A DNA stretch of 64,000 nucleotides from Halorubrum aethiopicum (GTDB lineage: Archaea > Halobacteriota > Halobacteria > Halobacteriales > Haloferacaceae): contig NZ_LOAJ01000001.1 in the NCBI RefSeq assembly GCF_001542905.1, positions 248,001-312,000 on the forward strand, given 5' to 3'. The translations under genes and the position numbers were made by a program. Positions 23,173 through 30,990 of this stretch are shown in pieces. The first letter of the stretch is position 1, and every line of letters starts with the position of its first letter. The notes under the pieces were generated by a model. The model saw only the letters and a list, made by a program, of their open reading frames with translations, did not search any database and had not been told where the DNA came from.

Positions 23173-24807
23173 CTACCGAACCGTCAACAGCCGCCGGAGG
23201 ATGTCGCCGTAGGCGGGCCGCGTGATCAACACGCCGATGAGCACGCCGAGGATGGTGAAGATCGCGAACCCGGAGAGGTCGCCGAGACTCAACACCATCA
23301 ACGGCGACATGGCGACGATGGTCGTCGCCGCGGCCGCGCCGATCACCCAGAACGCCCGGCGGAACCGCGAGTCGAACACCGTCCGGGAGTTGACCTCGCC
23401 CTCGCTCATCACCTCGTCGGCGATGATCACGAGGTCGTCGACGCCCGTCCCGACCACGGCGATGAAGCCGGCGATGACCGCGAGCTCGAGCGGATACCCG
23501 ACGAGCGCCGCGAACCCGAGCAGGGCGTACACCTCCGCGAGCGCGGTGACGATCATCGGGAGTGCCACCTTCGGCTCGCGGTAGCGGAGGAACACCACGC
23601 CCGCGACCGCGAACACCGCGAAGACGCCGGCGATCGCGGAGTAGAGCCGGAAGTTCTCCCCCTGCGCGGCGGAGATCGTCGAGGAGGTCCCCTGTCCGCT
23701 GATGTCGAGTTCGGCGGGGAGCGCGCCCGCACGGAGGTTGATCGAGATGGTCTGTGCGTCGGCGAAGGAGGTGGTCGTCAGCCGGAAGTTCCCGCTGTCC
23801 GCCCAGCCCCCGCTCGCCATGCTGCGTGCGAGACCGTCGTCCATCCCGAACGCGTTGACGACCTCGCCGTCGACGACGAGCAGCAGACAGGAGTCGCTGG
23901 ACTCGCCGAGTGAGTTCGTCTCCAGGTCGTAGTCACAGCGCGCGCCGCCCGAGGCGCTCGCGACGCCGTACTCGACCGCGGCCGCCTGGAACCGCTCGGC
24001 CGGCGACCGCTCGCCCTCGGGGGCCTCGTTGACGACGGAGACCGGCACGTACGCGCCGGAGCCCGCCTCCCGCCTGCTCGCGGTCCCGATGTTCTCGAAG
24101 TCGTTCTGGATCAGGATTCCGTCGGTCCTCGCCGTGCCGTCGGTCGCGTTCGAGTCGGGGTACGCGATGGCGATCTCGACGGTCCCGCGCTCCTCGAGGA
24201 GGTCGATCACGTCCTGGCGACCCTGGCCGGGCACCTCGACGAGGATGAAGTACTCGCCGGTGATCGACTGGACCTGCTGGACGCTGCCGCCCGAGAGGCC
24301 CGCCTCGTTGATCTTCCCCTGGATGACCTCCACCGCCGCGTCGCGGGTCTCCTGGGTCACGCCGCTCCTGATCGCCTCGTAGTCGTACCCCGAGGCGTCC
24401 ATCGCCTCGCGGAACTCCGTCTCGCTCACGGACGTGGCCGTGACCTCCACGGCTCCGGTCCCGCCGCTTCCGCCGGTCCCGGTCCCCCCGTCGCCGAGGA
24501 CGGCGTCGACCTCGCGCGTCGAGACGCCGTCCAGTTCGGCGGCGACGTCGCTCGCGACCTGCGTCGGGGTCTCGCCCGCGAAGTCGACGCCCGTCGCGGT
24601 GTAGCCGACGAGCGGCGCGCGGATGCGGGTTCCGCCCGCCAGATCGAGCCCGTACTGGAGGTTCGTCACCCCCTGCGTCGCGTCCTCGGCGGACTCGCCC
24701 GGCGCGGTCTCGGGGGCGAACTGCGGGGCGAACAGCGCGACCGTCGCGCCGAGCACGACGACGACGAGGAGCAGCACCCGCCAGTTCTCCTTGACTCGTT
24801 CGAACAT
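23173..24807 (-). CDS. secD: Protein translocase subunit SecD
   Basis: 544 residues. One N-terminal membrane helix (about 12-28), then GVTNLQYGLDLAGGTRIRAP (the LGLDLxGG motif of SecD), a large outer P1 region (about 60-370) and a C-terminal five-helix block: YSAIAGVFAVFAVAGVVFLR, VALPMIVTALAEVYALLGFA, AVIAGFIAVVGTGVDDLVII (the conserved TGVDDLVI). With SecF it uses the proton gradient to finish protein export outside. Its ATG overlaps the secF stop (TGATG), so the two are translated together. Order secF-secD is the archaeal one. The P1 domain is longer and more acidic than in bacteria. Confidence 0.95.
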   Translation of the reverse strand: MFERVKENWRVLLLVVVVLGATVALFAPQFAPETAPGESAEDATQGVTNLQYGLDLAGGTRIRAPLVGYTATGVDFAGETPTQVASDVAAELDGVSTREVDAVLGDGGTGTGGSGGTGAVEVTATSVSETEFREAMDASGYDYEAIRSGVTQETRDAAVEVIQGKINEAGLSGGSVQQVQSITGEYFILVEVPGQGRQDVIDLLEERGTVEIAIAYPDSNATDGTARTDGILIQNDFENIGTASRREAGSGAYVPVSVVNEAPEGERSPAERFQAAAVEYGVASASGGARCDYDLETNSLGESSDSCLLLVVDGEVVNAFGMDDGLARSMASGGWADSGNFRLTTTSFADAQTISINLRAGALPAELDISGQGTSSTISAAQGENFRLYSAIAGVFAVFAVAGVVFLRYREPKVALPMIVTALAEVYALLGFAALVGYPLELAVIAGFIAVVGTGVDDLVIIADEVMSEGEVNSRTVFDSRFRRAFWVIGAAAATTIVAMSPLMVLSLGDLSGFAIFTILGVLIGVLITRPAYGDILRRLLTVR

Positions 24808-25691
24808 CAGCGTTTCACCCCCTCGAACTTGTACCAGCGCAACAGCGCCACGTTCAGCAGGTACGTGTTCATCAGGTCCGCACAGAGCCCGATCGCGAGG
24901 ATGATCCCGATGTCACGCAGGAGGCCGACGCCGAAGACCGTCGCGACGACCGCCATCACGAGCATCGCGGCGATGGAGGTGACCGTCATCGTCACCCCGG
25001 TCCGCATCGCGCGGCTCACCGACTCGTAGAACTCGCCGGTCCGGCGCAACACGGAGTTGTTCAACAGGATGTCCGAGTCGACGCTGTACCCGATGATCAT
25101 GAGCAGGGCGGCGACGATGCCGAGCGTCATCTCGATGCCGAGGAGGTTCATCGCGGCGACGGGGATCACGAGGTCCGAGAAGGCGGAGGCGACGACCGCG
25201 ATGGAGGGGACGAACGTCCGGAACAGCGCGAAGACGAGCACGCTCATCCCGAGGAACGCGAGCGCGAGCCCGAACAGCGTCGTCCGCGCCGTGTCGGACG
25301 CGAAGCTCGGCGACACCTGGTCTATCGCCTCGACCGACAGCCCCGCCGCGTCCGCCTGCGATTCCAGATCGCTCGCCAGTCCCTCCGGGTCGTCGTCGGC
25401 CGCGCGGAAGGTCACGACGTACACGTCGTCGGCGGGGATCGAGCGGACCGAGTCGGGGTCGCGGTCGAACGCCGTCTCGATCCGTTCCTCGACGTCTCCG
25501 CCCCCGTCGTCGGCGACCCGGAGCTCCACGCCGCCGGTGAACTCCAGCCCGAGGGTCGCCGGCGCGCCCGTTGCGACGTACCAGCCGCCGATCACGAGCA
25601 CCGCCACCGCGAGCACCGCCAGCGGCACGAGCACGAGCTGGCGATTCGAATACTCGGTGTAATCGACCTCCGGTACCTCGATCGCTGTCAT
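24807..25691 (-). CDS. secF: Protein translocase subunit SecF
   Basis: 294 residues with six membrane helices. After helix 1 (QLVLVPLAVLAVAVLVIGGW) comes TLGLEFTGGVELRV, the SecF form of the LGLDFTGG motif, then a short outer domain (about 45-125). Helices 2-6 include MNLLGIEMTLGIVAALLMII, GYSVDSDILLNNSVLRRTGE (conserved GYSVxDxIL) and VFGVGLLRDIGIILAIGLCA. It works with SecD in the membrane. The ATG at 25691 heads the operon, with 82 bases to the oppositely placed end of the preceding gene unit. Confidence 0.95.
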   Translation of the reverse strand: MTAIEVPEVDYTEYSNRQLVLVPLAVLAVAVLVIGGWYVATGAPATLGLEFTGGVELRVADDGGGDVEERIETAFDRDPDSVRSIPADDVYVVTFRAADDDPEGLASDLESQADAAGLSVEAIDQVSPSFASDTARTTLFGLALAFLGMSVLVFALFRTFVPSIAVVASAFSDLVIPVAAMNLLGIEMTLGIVAALLMIIGYSVDSDILLNNSVLRRTGEFYESVSRAMRTGVTMTVTSIAAMLVMAVVATVFGVGLLRDIGIILAIGLCADLMNTYLLNVALLRWYKFEGVKR

Positions 25692-25773
25692 GAAACGGGT
25701 TCGTCCGTGAGCCCGAATAAGCCTTCTTATCTCTCGAGTCGGTCGAAAACGGGACCGCGAACCGATCGCGCGT

Positions 25774-26244
25774 TCAGGGGAGATACCGCACGCTGAGCAC
25801 GCCGGGCTCCGCCCGGACCTCGACGCGGTTCACGCCGAGCCGCGCGGCCCGCGAGAGCGTCCCCTCGCGGTCCGAGAGCACGTCCTCGGCCGCCTCCTCG
25901 GTCGCGTCCGCCGGCGGGGAGAGCACGTGGATCTCGCCGATCCCCGCCCGCGGCTCGCGGGTCAACTCGCCCGTCTCCAGGTCGGCCGCGAGCTCGCGCT
26001 CGTGAACCGTCGGGGGCTCCTCGCTCCGCTCGAGCGAGAGCGACCGCCGCTCCGCGACCTCGATCACCCGATAGGTGACCTCCATCGGCGGGTCGGGCGC
26101 GACGGTCGCCTCGACGGCGTCGTCGACCGCCAGTCCCGGATTCGAGCTCAGCGTGTGGACCTGGCCGTCGTTGGCGTCCTTGAGCACCGCGGAGTCCTCC
26201 TCGACGTGGGTGACGAGGAACGTTCCCTCCTTTTCGTCGGTCAT
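25774..26244 (-). CDS. Haloarchaeal DUF5812 protein
   Basis: 156 residues from the ATG at 26244 (MTDEKEGTFLVTHVEEDSAV). The N-terminal half looks like a small OB or SH3-like beta barrel: LKDANDGQVHTLSSNPGLAV, EATVAPDPPMEVTYRVIEVA. The C-terminal half, TLSRAARLGVNRVEVRAEPG ending in VLSVRYLP, is alpha/beta. This fits a family found only in Halobacteria, normally beside ribonuclease HII or SecF-SecD genes. Here it lies upstream of secF on the same strand. Its function is not known; a nucleic-acid or translation-related role is only a guess. Confidence 0.8.
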   Translation of the reverse strand: MTDEKEGTFLVTHVEEDSAVLKDANDGQVHTLSSNPGLAVDDAVEATVAPDPPMEVTYRVIEVAERRSLSLERSEEPPTVHERELAADLETGELTREPRAGIGEIHVLSPPADATEEAAEDVLSDREGTLSRAARLGVNRVEVRAEPGVLSVRYLP

Positions 26245-26252
26245 CGCCGGCG

Positions 26253-26798
26253 CTAGGTCGCCGAGCCATTTCGGGGTTTCGAGCCGTCCTCGCCGCCGCC
26301 CCGGAGCCGGTAGTGCGTCCAGAACACGACCGCGGCGGCGAGGACGGGGAACAGCGCACCGACCGGTCGCGGGAGCGCGTACAGCGCCGACAGCAGCACG
26401 GACTCGGTCGGGTCGCGCAGGTCCGCGGGCGCGGTGACGATCAGCCCGAGGTACAGCGAGGCCAGGAAGAGGAAGCCCGCGTACGCCAGCTTCCGGTCGT
26501 AGCCGGCCGCGACGGGGAGCCCCCGACGGTGGCGGCGGGCGACGAAGAGCAGCGGGGCCAGGAGGGGGGCGACGGCGGCGAAGCCGAGGACCACGTACAG
26601 AGAGCGCGTGAACAGGTACGTCCCGCTCGGGACGCCGGCGGTCTCCGCCATCCAGACGACGAGCGCGAGCGTGACGACGAGCGCGATGGCCGCGGTCGCC
26701 AGCGCGCCGATCACCCCGTAGACGCGCATCGTCCACGAGTCGGTGGTGCGGATCGCGTACGGGATCGCGCCGAACACCCCCCGGTAGCTGTCTGTCAT
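26253..26798 (-). CDS. Haloarchaeal four-helix membrane protein
   Basis: 181 residues, beginning MTDSYRGVFGAIPYAIRTTD. Four or five hydrophobic segments: about 27-50, 60-85, 104-123, 130-160. The opening YRGVFGAxPYAxR is shared by a family of uncharacterised haloarchaeal proteins (recollection). It ends 8 bases before the DUF5812 gene and is probably cotranscribed with it. The C-terminal tail is short and charged. No catalytic motif is seen. Confidence 0.72.
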   Translation of the reverse strand: MTDSYRGVFGAIPYAIRTTDSWTMRVYGVIGALATAAIALVVTLALVVWMAETAGVPSGTYLFTRSLYVVLGFAAVAPLLAPLLFVARRHRRGLPVAAGYDRKLAYAGFLFLASLYLGLIVTAPADLRDPTESVLLSALYALPRPVGALFPVLAAAVVFWTHYRLRGGGEDGSKPRNGSAT

Positions 26799-26873
26799 CG
26801 TTCGAGGTAGGAGCGACGACCGATTAAACCCCTCGTCCGCGAGGTTTTACACCCCGCGGGGCGATCGGCGACC

Positions 26874-27482
26874 GTGGGTCTCTACGACGCGTACCTCGGC
26901 GTCCGCCACCGCCTCCACGAGGGGGATCCCCCCGAGCACGTCGCCATCGTCATCACCGAGCGCGACCTGCTCGCGGATGGCGCGTTCGACACCCTCGCCG
27001 CGGCGCTGGACTGGGCGTTCGACTACGGGGCCGAACGAGTGACCGTCTCCGTCTCCGTGCTCGACGAGGCGGTGGTCCCCTCGCTCGTCCGGGAGTTCCG
27101 GGACCTGGACGCGCCGCGGCCGATGTCGATCCGCGGGCCGGACGACACCGAGTCGGCGGACGCCCCGATCCGCGTGAACGTCGGTCTCGGCGGGAAAGCC
27201 GAGTTCGCGGCCGCGGTCCGTGACATCGCCGCCGACGTCGACGCCGGCGAGTTGCGGCCCGAGGAGATCGACGAGGCGGCCGTGACCGACCGGCTGGTGT
27301 TCCCGACCGAGCCCGACCTGGTGATCAAGACCGGCGCGGAGCGGCTCTCCGACTTCGCCATCTGGCAGTCGGTGTACGCCGAGCTCTACTTCACCGACGT
27401 GAACTGGCGGGAGTTCAGGCGGCGGGACTACCTGCGTGCGGTCCTCGACTTCCAGGACAGACAGCGGCGGTTCGGTCGGTGA
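26874..27482 (+). CDS. cis-Prenyltransferase (UppS)-like protein lacking the catalytic motif
   Basis: 202 residues from a GTG at 26874. The C-terminal half is unmistakably UPP synthase-like: PDLVIKTGAERLSDFAIWQS, then VYAELYFTDVNWREFRRRDY, then LRAVLDFQDRQRRFG. That includes the RxG-like KTGAERLS, the WQS-YAELYFTD signature and a terminal RxFG. The N-terminal half is reduced: the catalytic HxAxIMDGNxRWA is replaced by EHVAIVITERDLL, without the Asp and the Arg/Trp. So the protein keeps the diphosphate-site end but not the residues for catalysis, as in the eukaryotic partner subunits NgBR/Nus1. It may be a partner of a separate catalytic UppS making polyprenyl carriers for protein N-glycosylation. 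Confidence 0.82.
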   Translation: MGLYDAYLGVRHRLHEGDPPEHVAIVITERDLLADGAFDTLAAALDWAFDYGAERVTVSVSVLDEAVVPSLVREFRDLDAPRPMSIRGPDDTESADAPIRVNVGLGGKAEFAAAVRDIAADVDAGELRPEEIDEAAVTDRLVFPTEPDLVIKTGAERLSDFAIWQSVYAELYFTDVNWREFRRRDYLRAVLDFQDRQRRFGR

Positions 27483-27517
27483 GTCGGTGGGGAACCCGTC
27501 GCGAGCCGGAACCGGCC

Positions 27518-28693
27518 TCACCAGACGAACCGGAAGAGGAGCCCGAAGGCGGCGAGCGCGCCGATCGTCGAGAGCAGGGGAACGACGTTCTGGAGGAGGA
27601 CGATCCGGGCGGTCGTCGACGGGTTGAACAGGTCCGCCGCCGCCGGGATGTCCGCGGGGTCCTCCTCGCCGATCCCCTCGGGCTCCTCGCCCGGTTCGTC
27701 CGCCTTCAGCGCGCCGACGGAGACGTTCGTCTCCCCGCCGCCGCGGATCCCCTCGCCGACGGTGACCGTGCGGGTCGCGCGACCCCACCCGAGCCCGACG
27801 ATCGACATCGTCGCGATGATGACGAACGAGGCAGGGATCCCGATCGCCGAGAGGCCGACGACGATCCCCGAGGAGACGACGGCGACGACGATCGCCGCGG
27901 TGAGCGGGAGGTCGGTGATGTCGTTGCCGAGGGTGTCGAGGGTGCGCCGCGCGATGGTGAACGCGCCGACCGCGACCGCGGCGCTCCCGAGGAGGATCAT
28001 CGGGTCCATCTCGACGCCAGCGCCGACGAGCGGCGCGATCGCGTTCGCGATGTTCGAGGTGCCGGAGGAGAAGGCCATCAGACAGCCGATGGCGACGACG
28101 ACGACCGCCCCGCCGACCTCCCGGCGCGTCGTGTTCGGCCCGAGCGTCGGCTCGGGCACGGTCCCGGACCGGTCGAGTTCGAGCAGCGGCCCGTCGCTGG
28201 TCTCTATCGCGACCCACTGGTTGATCCGCGGGTAGAAGTAGCGGCCGATGACGCCCGACACCCAGAAGCCGATGATCGGCGCGACGATCCACCAGACCGC
28301 GATCTCGCCCATCACGCCCCAGTCGAGGCTATCCGTCGCGACGCCGAGGCCGGCTATCGCGCCGACGGCCGTCATCGAGGTCGACGCCGGGACGCCGTAG
28401 TAGTTGCCGACGAAGAGCGCACCGCCGATGAAGAACAGCACGACGATGCTCGTCTCGAGGGTGAACACGCCACCGCGCGTGACCAGATCCCGGCCGAGGG
28501 TGTCGACGACGCGCCGGCCGAGCGTCCCCGCCCCGATGAAGAAGAACACCGACATCAGCGCCGCGGCCGCGACCTTCGAGAGCACGCCGGCACCGACCGC
28601 GGGCCCGAACGCCGGCCCCGTCGTCGAACCGCCGACGTTGTATCCGACGAACACCGAGACCGCCAAGCCGACGACGAGAAGAAGTTCGACCAT
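27518..28693 (-). CDS. PiT-family inorganic phosphate transporter (second)
   Basis: 391 residues, about ten membrane helices. PiT signatures: VGYNVGGSTTGPAFGPAVGA near the N-terminus, GNYYGVPASTSMTAVGAIAG (PxSTS), then FSSGTSNIANAIAPLVGAGV and IGIPASFVIIATMSIVGLGW in the second half, with GNDITDLP between. The central cytoplasmic loop (about 165-195) is acidic. Unlike the first PiT gene it has no small partner gene. It is convergent with the UppS-like gene (35 bases between stops). Two diverged PiT importers within 8 kb suggest different affinities or ions (inference). Confidence 0.92.
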   Translation of the reverse strand: MVELLLVVGLAVSVFVGYNVGGSTTGPAFGPAVGAGVLSKVAAAALMSVFFFIGAGTLGRRVVDTLGRDLVTRGGVFTLETSIVVLFFIGGALFVGNYYGVPASTSMTAVGAIAGLGVATDSLDWGVMGEIAVWWIVAPIIGFWVSGVIGRYFYPRINQWVAIETSDGPLLELDRSGTVPEPTLGPNTTRREVGGAVVVVAIGCLMAFSSGTSNIANAIAPLVGAGVEMDPMILLGSAAVAVGAFTIARRTLDTLGNDITDLPLTAAIVVAVVSSGIVVGLSAIGIPASFVIIATMSIVGLGWGRATRTVTVGEGIRGGGETNVSVGALKADEPGEEPEGIGEEDPADIPAAADLFNPSTTARIVLLQNVVPLLSTIGALAAFGLLFRFVW

Positions 28694-28846
28694 ATACCCG
28701 ATCGGAGTACACTCTCACGGTTAAGCCGTCCGTTTTCCGGAAAGATACGCCGCCGAAACGGCGCGGGCGTGAGCGTGAGATCGTTCCGTGACCGACCGCA
28801 GAGGTCGTTCGATCACGTACCGATCTCGCTCATTACGTTCACAGAA

Positions 28847-28963
28847 AGCACCGGCCGAGTAATTTCTCTCACTACGTTCGAGAAATGCACCGGCCGAGAC
28901 TCCCGCGAGCAACGCGAGCGGGAGTCAGGCCGGTGCACGACCGAAGGGAGTGCACCGGCCGAG
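28847..28963 (-). repeat. Tandem copies of the tRNA-Gly 3' end separated by hairpins
   Basis: On the minus strand the tRNA-Gly ends in ctcggccggtgca (28951-28963). The same 13 bases recur at 28886-28898 and, with a final T, at 28847-28859. An inverted ggccggtgca lies at 28928-28937. Between them sit hairpins with different stems: ACTCCCGC/GCGGGAGT (28899-28925) and TTTCTC/GAGAAA around gaacgtagtga (about 28860-28885). The layout is a repeated tRNA 3' end followed by a stem-loop, as if something had inserted behind the tRNA more than once, or as if the array processes or terminates the transcript. Confidence 0.8.
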
Positions 28964-29021
28964 ATTTGAACTCGGGTTGCAACCATGGCAAGGTTGCGTG
29001 ATACCACTACACTACCGGTGC
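28951..29021 (-). tRNA. tRNA-Gly (GCC)
   Basis: 71 bases. Acceptor GCACCGG/CCGGTGC with discriminator A; D arm with agtggta; anticodon stem GCAAC/GTTGC and loop CTTGCCA carrying GCC; T arm CCGAG-TTCAAAT-CTCGG. No intron and no encoded CCA. Copies of its 3' end lie directly downstream. Confidence 0.95.
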
Positions 29022-29248
29022 GTGCTTCGCAACTGGAGATGGTCGGGTCGAATATTTAAATCTGTCACATCGCGACGGCGACCCGATCGAGACGATCCGG
29101 TCCCGAATCTCTGGGCGGTCACGCGACGGTCGCTCGGCGGTAGAGGGTCGGTCGAAGGCGGGTCGATCGGCGGGCTGCGGCTCGGATCGTCGCCGTCGCG
29201 TGGGCGGTTTCCAAAGGTCTTTGCCCTTGCCTGCCGAACGGATCGGTA

Positions 29249-29914
29249 ATGGACGATGTCGCGCGGGCGCGTGATGCCGCACGCGAGGCGCTCGCGAACG
29301 TCGAGCCCGAACGCCTCCGTGAGACCCTCGACGACCGACTCGCCGACGCCGCGGTGACTCCCGGCGTCCTGTCGCTCGTCACCGCCCGCGCGCTCGACCC
29401 CGAGGTCGACCTCGAGACGGTCGTCGACCGGGCCGCCGGCGTCCAACTCATCTACGAGGGGCTCCGGCTCACCCGCTGGCTCGCCCACGAGGAGCCGTGG
29501 GCGACCGCGGCAACCCGCGAGTCGGACATCGACGCCGACATGGACGTGTTGGCCGCGGACGTGCTCGTCTCCCGCGGCTTCTCGCTTCTCGCACACACCG
29601 GCGCGGCGGGCGCCGCCGTCGAGGTCGTGCGCGCGTTCGGCCGCGACCAGACCCGCCGCGGGGAGGAGGGGCTCGACCCCGCCGAGGCGACGGCGCTCGA
29701 CCGGAACCTCGAGGTCGACGCCCTCGAACTCGCGGTCGTCGCGGGCACTACCGCGGTCGGCGGCGACCCGCCGGCGGAACTGCTCGAGTACGCCCGCGAG
29801 CTCGCCGCCGACTGCGACCGGGAGTTCCCGCCGCCGGGACGGGCGCTCCCCGAGACGACCGCCGACCGCATCGCCGACATCTCCGACCGCGCCGTGAGCG
29901 CGACGGATCGCTAG
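29249..29914 (+). CDS. Haloarchaeal DUF7114-like protein, possibly related to polyprenyl synthase components
   Basis: 221 residues, mostly helical, beginning MDDVARARDAAREALANVEP. The conserved centre is AAGVQLIYEGLRLTRWLAHE, then DADMDVLAADVLVSRGFSLL, then AHTGAAGAAVEVVRAFGRDQ. The DVLVSRGFSLLAHTG stretch recalls the non-catalytic component of heptaprenyl diphosphate synthase and trans-prenyltransferase helices, but no DDxxD motif is present. The family is confined to haloarchaea (recollection, possibly DUF7114). An isoprenoid-related role is a weak inference. It precedes tRNA-Thr by 73 bases. Confidence 0.7.
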   Translation: MDDVARARDAAREALANVEPERLRETLDDRLADAAVTPGVLSLVTARALDPEVDLETVVDRAAGVQLIYEGLRLTRWLAHEEPWATAATRESDIDADMDVLAADVLVSRGFSLLAHTGAAGAAVEVVRAFGRDQTRRGEEGLDPAEATALDRNLEVDALELAVVAGTTAVGGDPPAELLEYARELAADCDREFPPPGRALPETTADRIADISDRAVSATDR

Positions 29915-29987
29915 ACGCGGAACCCGACGACACCGACGGCTTGAATCGAAACCCCTAAAGTCGGTTCCGGTCAACGACGTATTGCGC

Positions 29988-30059
29988 GCCTGGGTAGCTT
30001 AGCGGTAAAGCGCGTCCTTGGTAAGGACGAGACCCCGGGTTCAAATCCCGGCCTAGGCT
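29988..30059 (+). tRNA. tRNA-Thr (GGT)
   Basis: 72 bases. Acceptor GCCTGGG/CCTAGGC with one G-T pair, discriminator T; D arm GCTT/AAGC; anticodon stem CGTCC/GGACG with loop TTGGTAA carrying GGT; T arm CCGGG-TTCAAAT-CCCGG. No intron. Immediately downstream composition drops, and a toxin-antitoxin locus follows. Confidence 0.94.
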
Positions 30060-30414
30060 TGTTCTGCCGTACACTCCTTGTACGCACAGTTTTATATCTA
30101 CACTCATCTGAATTAAACCCGTTCAAGATTCGCGTCTCTCGCTAAACGGGGCATCCCTCGCCGTATTGCGATTCGGGAGAGTATCAGGGCACACAAACTA
30201 ATTCACAGACTGCGGTGGGATAGACCCGAGATCGGCCAGGGGCGCGTCCTCTCAAAGGACACCACGGATTTCGCTGATCTACGCTCACAGAGGAATGACT
30301 GAATCTTAGTCAGGAATGTAATAGAACACCCTCGATTCGGTTATCCACGACGAGTACGCGGCGAGTGAGCCTCCGCCGAAACGACTATCGGTAAGACCAG
30401 CGTATTACGTCTAT
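30060..30414. other. Low-GC intergenic stretch after tRNA-Thr
   Basis: 355 bases visibly richer in A and T than the rest of the window, with a TATA-like ttttatatct (30090-30099) and no convincing ORF. A short segment near 30243-30262 (gcgcgtcctctcaaaggac) resembles the anticodon arm of the adjacent tRNA-Thr and may be a decayed tRNA fragment. The composition and the tRNA edge point to acquired DNA; no integrase or second attachment site is visible. Confidence 0.5.
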
Positions 30415-30696
30415 ATGTCTGAAGCGGCTACAAACGACGACGGCGGAGACGACATCACCACGGTGAATTTCAAACTCACCGAGTCGTTCCTCGAACGGAT
30501 AGACGATACGTGGCAGGGACGCGGGTTCAACAGTCGGAGCGAGTTCATTCGGTACACGCTTCGGGACGCCGTCGAGTTCCCGACGTTCGACCGCGACGAA
30601 CTCGTCGCCCTGCTCGAAGCCGAGGAGGACATCCGCGAGGGGCGAACGACGAGCGCCGAGGAAGCCCGTGAGCGGTTCGGCACGAGCGATGAGTGA
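30415..30696 (+). CDS. Ribbon-helix-helix antitoxin (CopG/ParD-like)
   Basis: 93 residues. The RHH core is TTVNFKLTESFLERIDDTWQ with GRGFNSRSEFIRYTLRDAV, i.e. the DNA-contacting beta strand followed by two helices. The C-terminal tail (EDIREGRTTSAEEARERFG) is the toxin-binding region typical of ParD/RelB-type antitoxins. It should repress its own promoter as a dimer. It overlaps the start of the adjacent toxin frame by 8 bases (ATG at 30689 inside the last codons), the usual coupling. The toxin frame carries an early stop (see next entry). Composition is lower in GC than neighbours. Confidence 0.85.
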   Translation: MSEAATNDDGGDDITTVNFKLTESFLERIDDTWQGRGFNSRSEFIRYTLRDAVEFPTFDRDELVALLEAEEDIREGRTTSAEEARERFGTSDE

Positions 30697-30973
30697 CGAC
30701 GGGTAGACGTGGGAACTTTCCTCGACCGCCGAAGACGACCTCGACGGACTGTCCCCCGCCGACCAGGACCGGATACTCGACAAGCTCGATGAAATCGTCT
30801 CCTCGCCGTGGCGCGACCCGCCGGACTACGGCGAGCCGCTCCAGAACAGCCCGTACAAGAAGATACGCATCGGGGAGTTCCGGCTCTCAGTGAGCTTCCG
30901 CCAGGACGACCGACGGCTCGTCGTCGCACGTATCAAGCGTCGTGGCGGCGCGTACATCGCTGACGACGATTAA
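30689..30973 (+). pseudogene. RelE/ParE-type toxin interrupted by a TAG at codon 6
   Basis: The frame reads MSDDG-stop, then continues open as TWELSSTAEDDLDGLSPADQ to KIRIGEFRLSVSFRQDDRRL, VVARIKRRGGAYIADDD and TAA at 30971-30973. The missing codon 6 is normally Trp in such haloarchaeal toxins (MSDDxWTWELS from memory), so a single TGG to TAG change explains it. All other RelE-like parts, including the conserved SPWRDPPDYGEPLQNSPYKK and the basic C-terminal strand, are intact. No good alternative start lies after the stop. The antitoxin remains intact, so the pair has become antitoxin-only, unless the stop is suppressed or a sequence error. Confidence 0.85.
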
Positions 30974-30990
30974 ACGACCACCCGACCGAC

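Noticed and set aside
30060-30414. An integrated element with attachment sites at tRNA-Thr.
   Set aside because: Low GC and a toxin-antitoxin locus fit, but no integrase and no second copy of the tRNA 3' end is visible within the window. The tRNA-like fragment near 30243 is too short to be sure.
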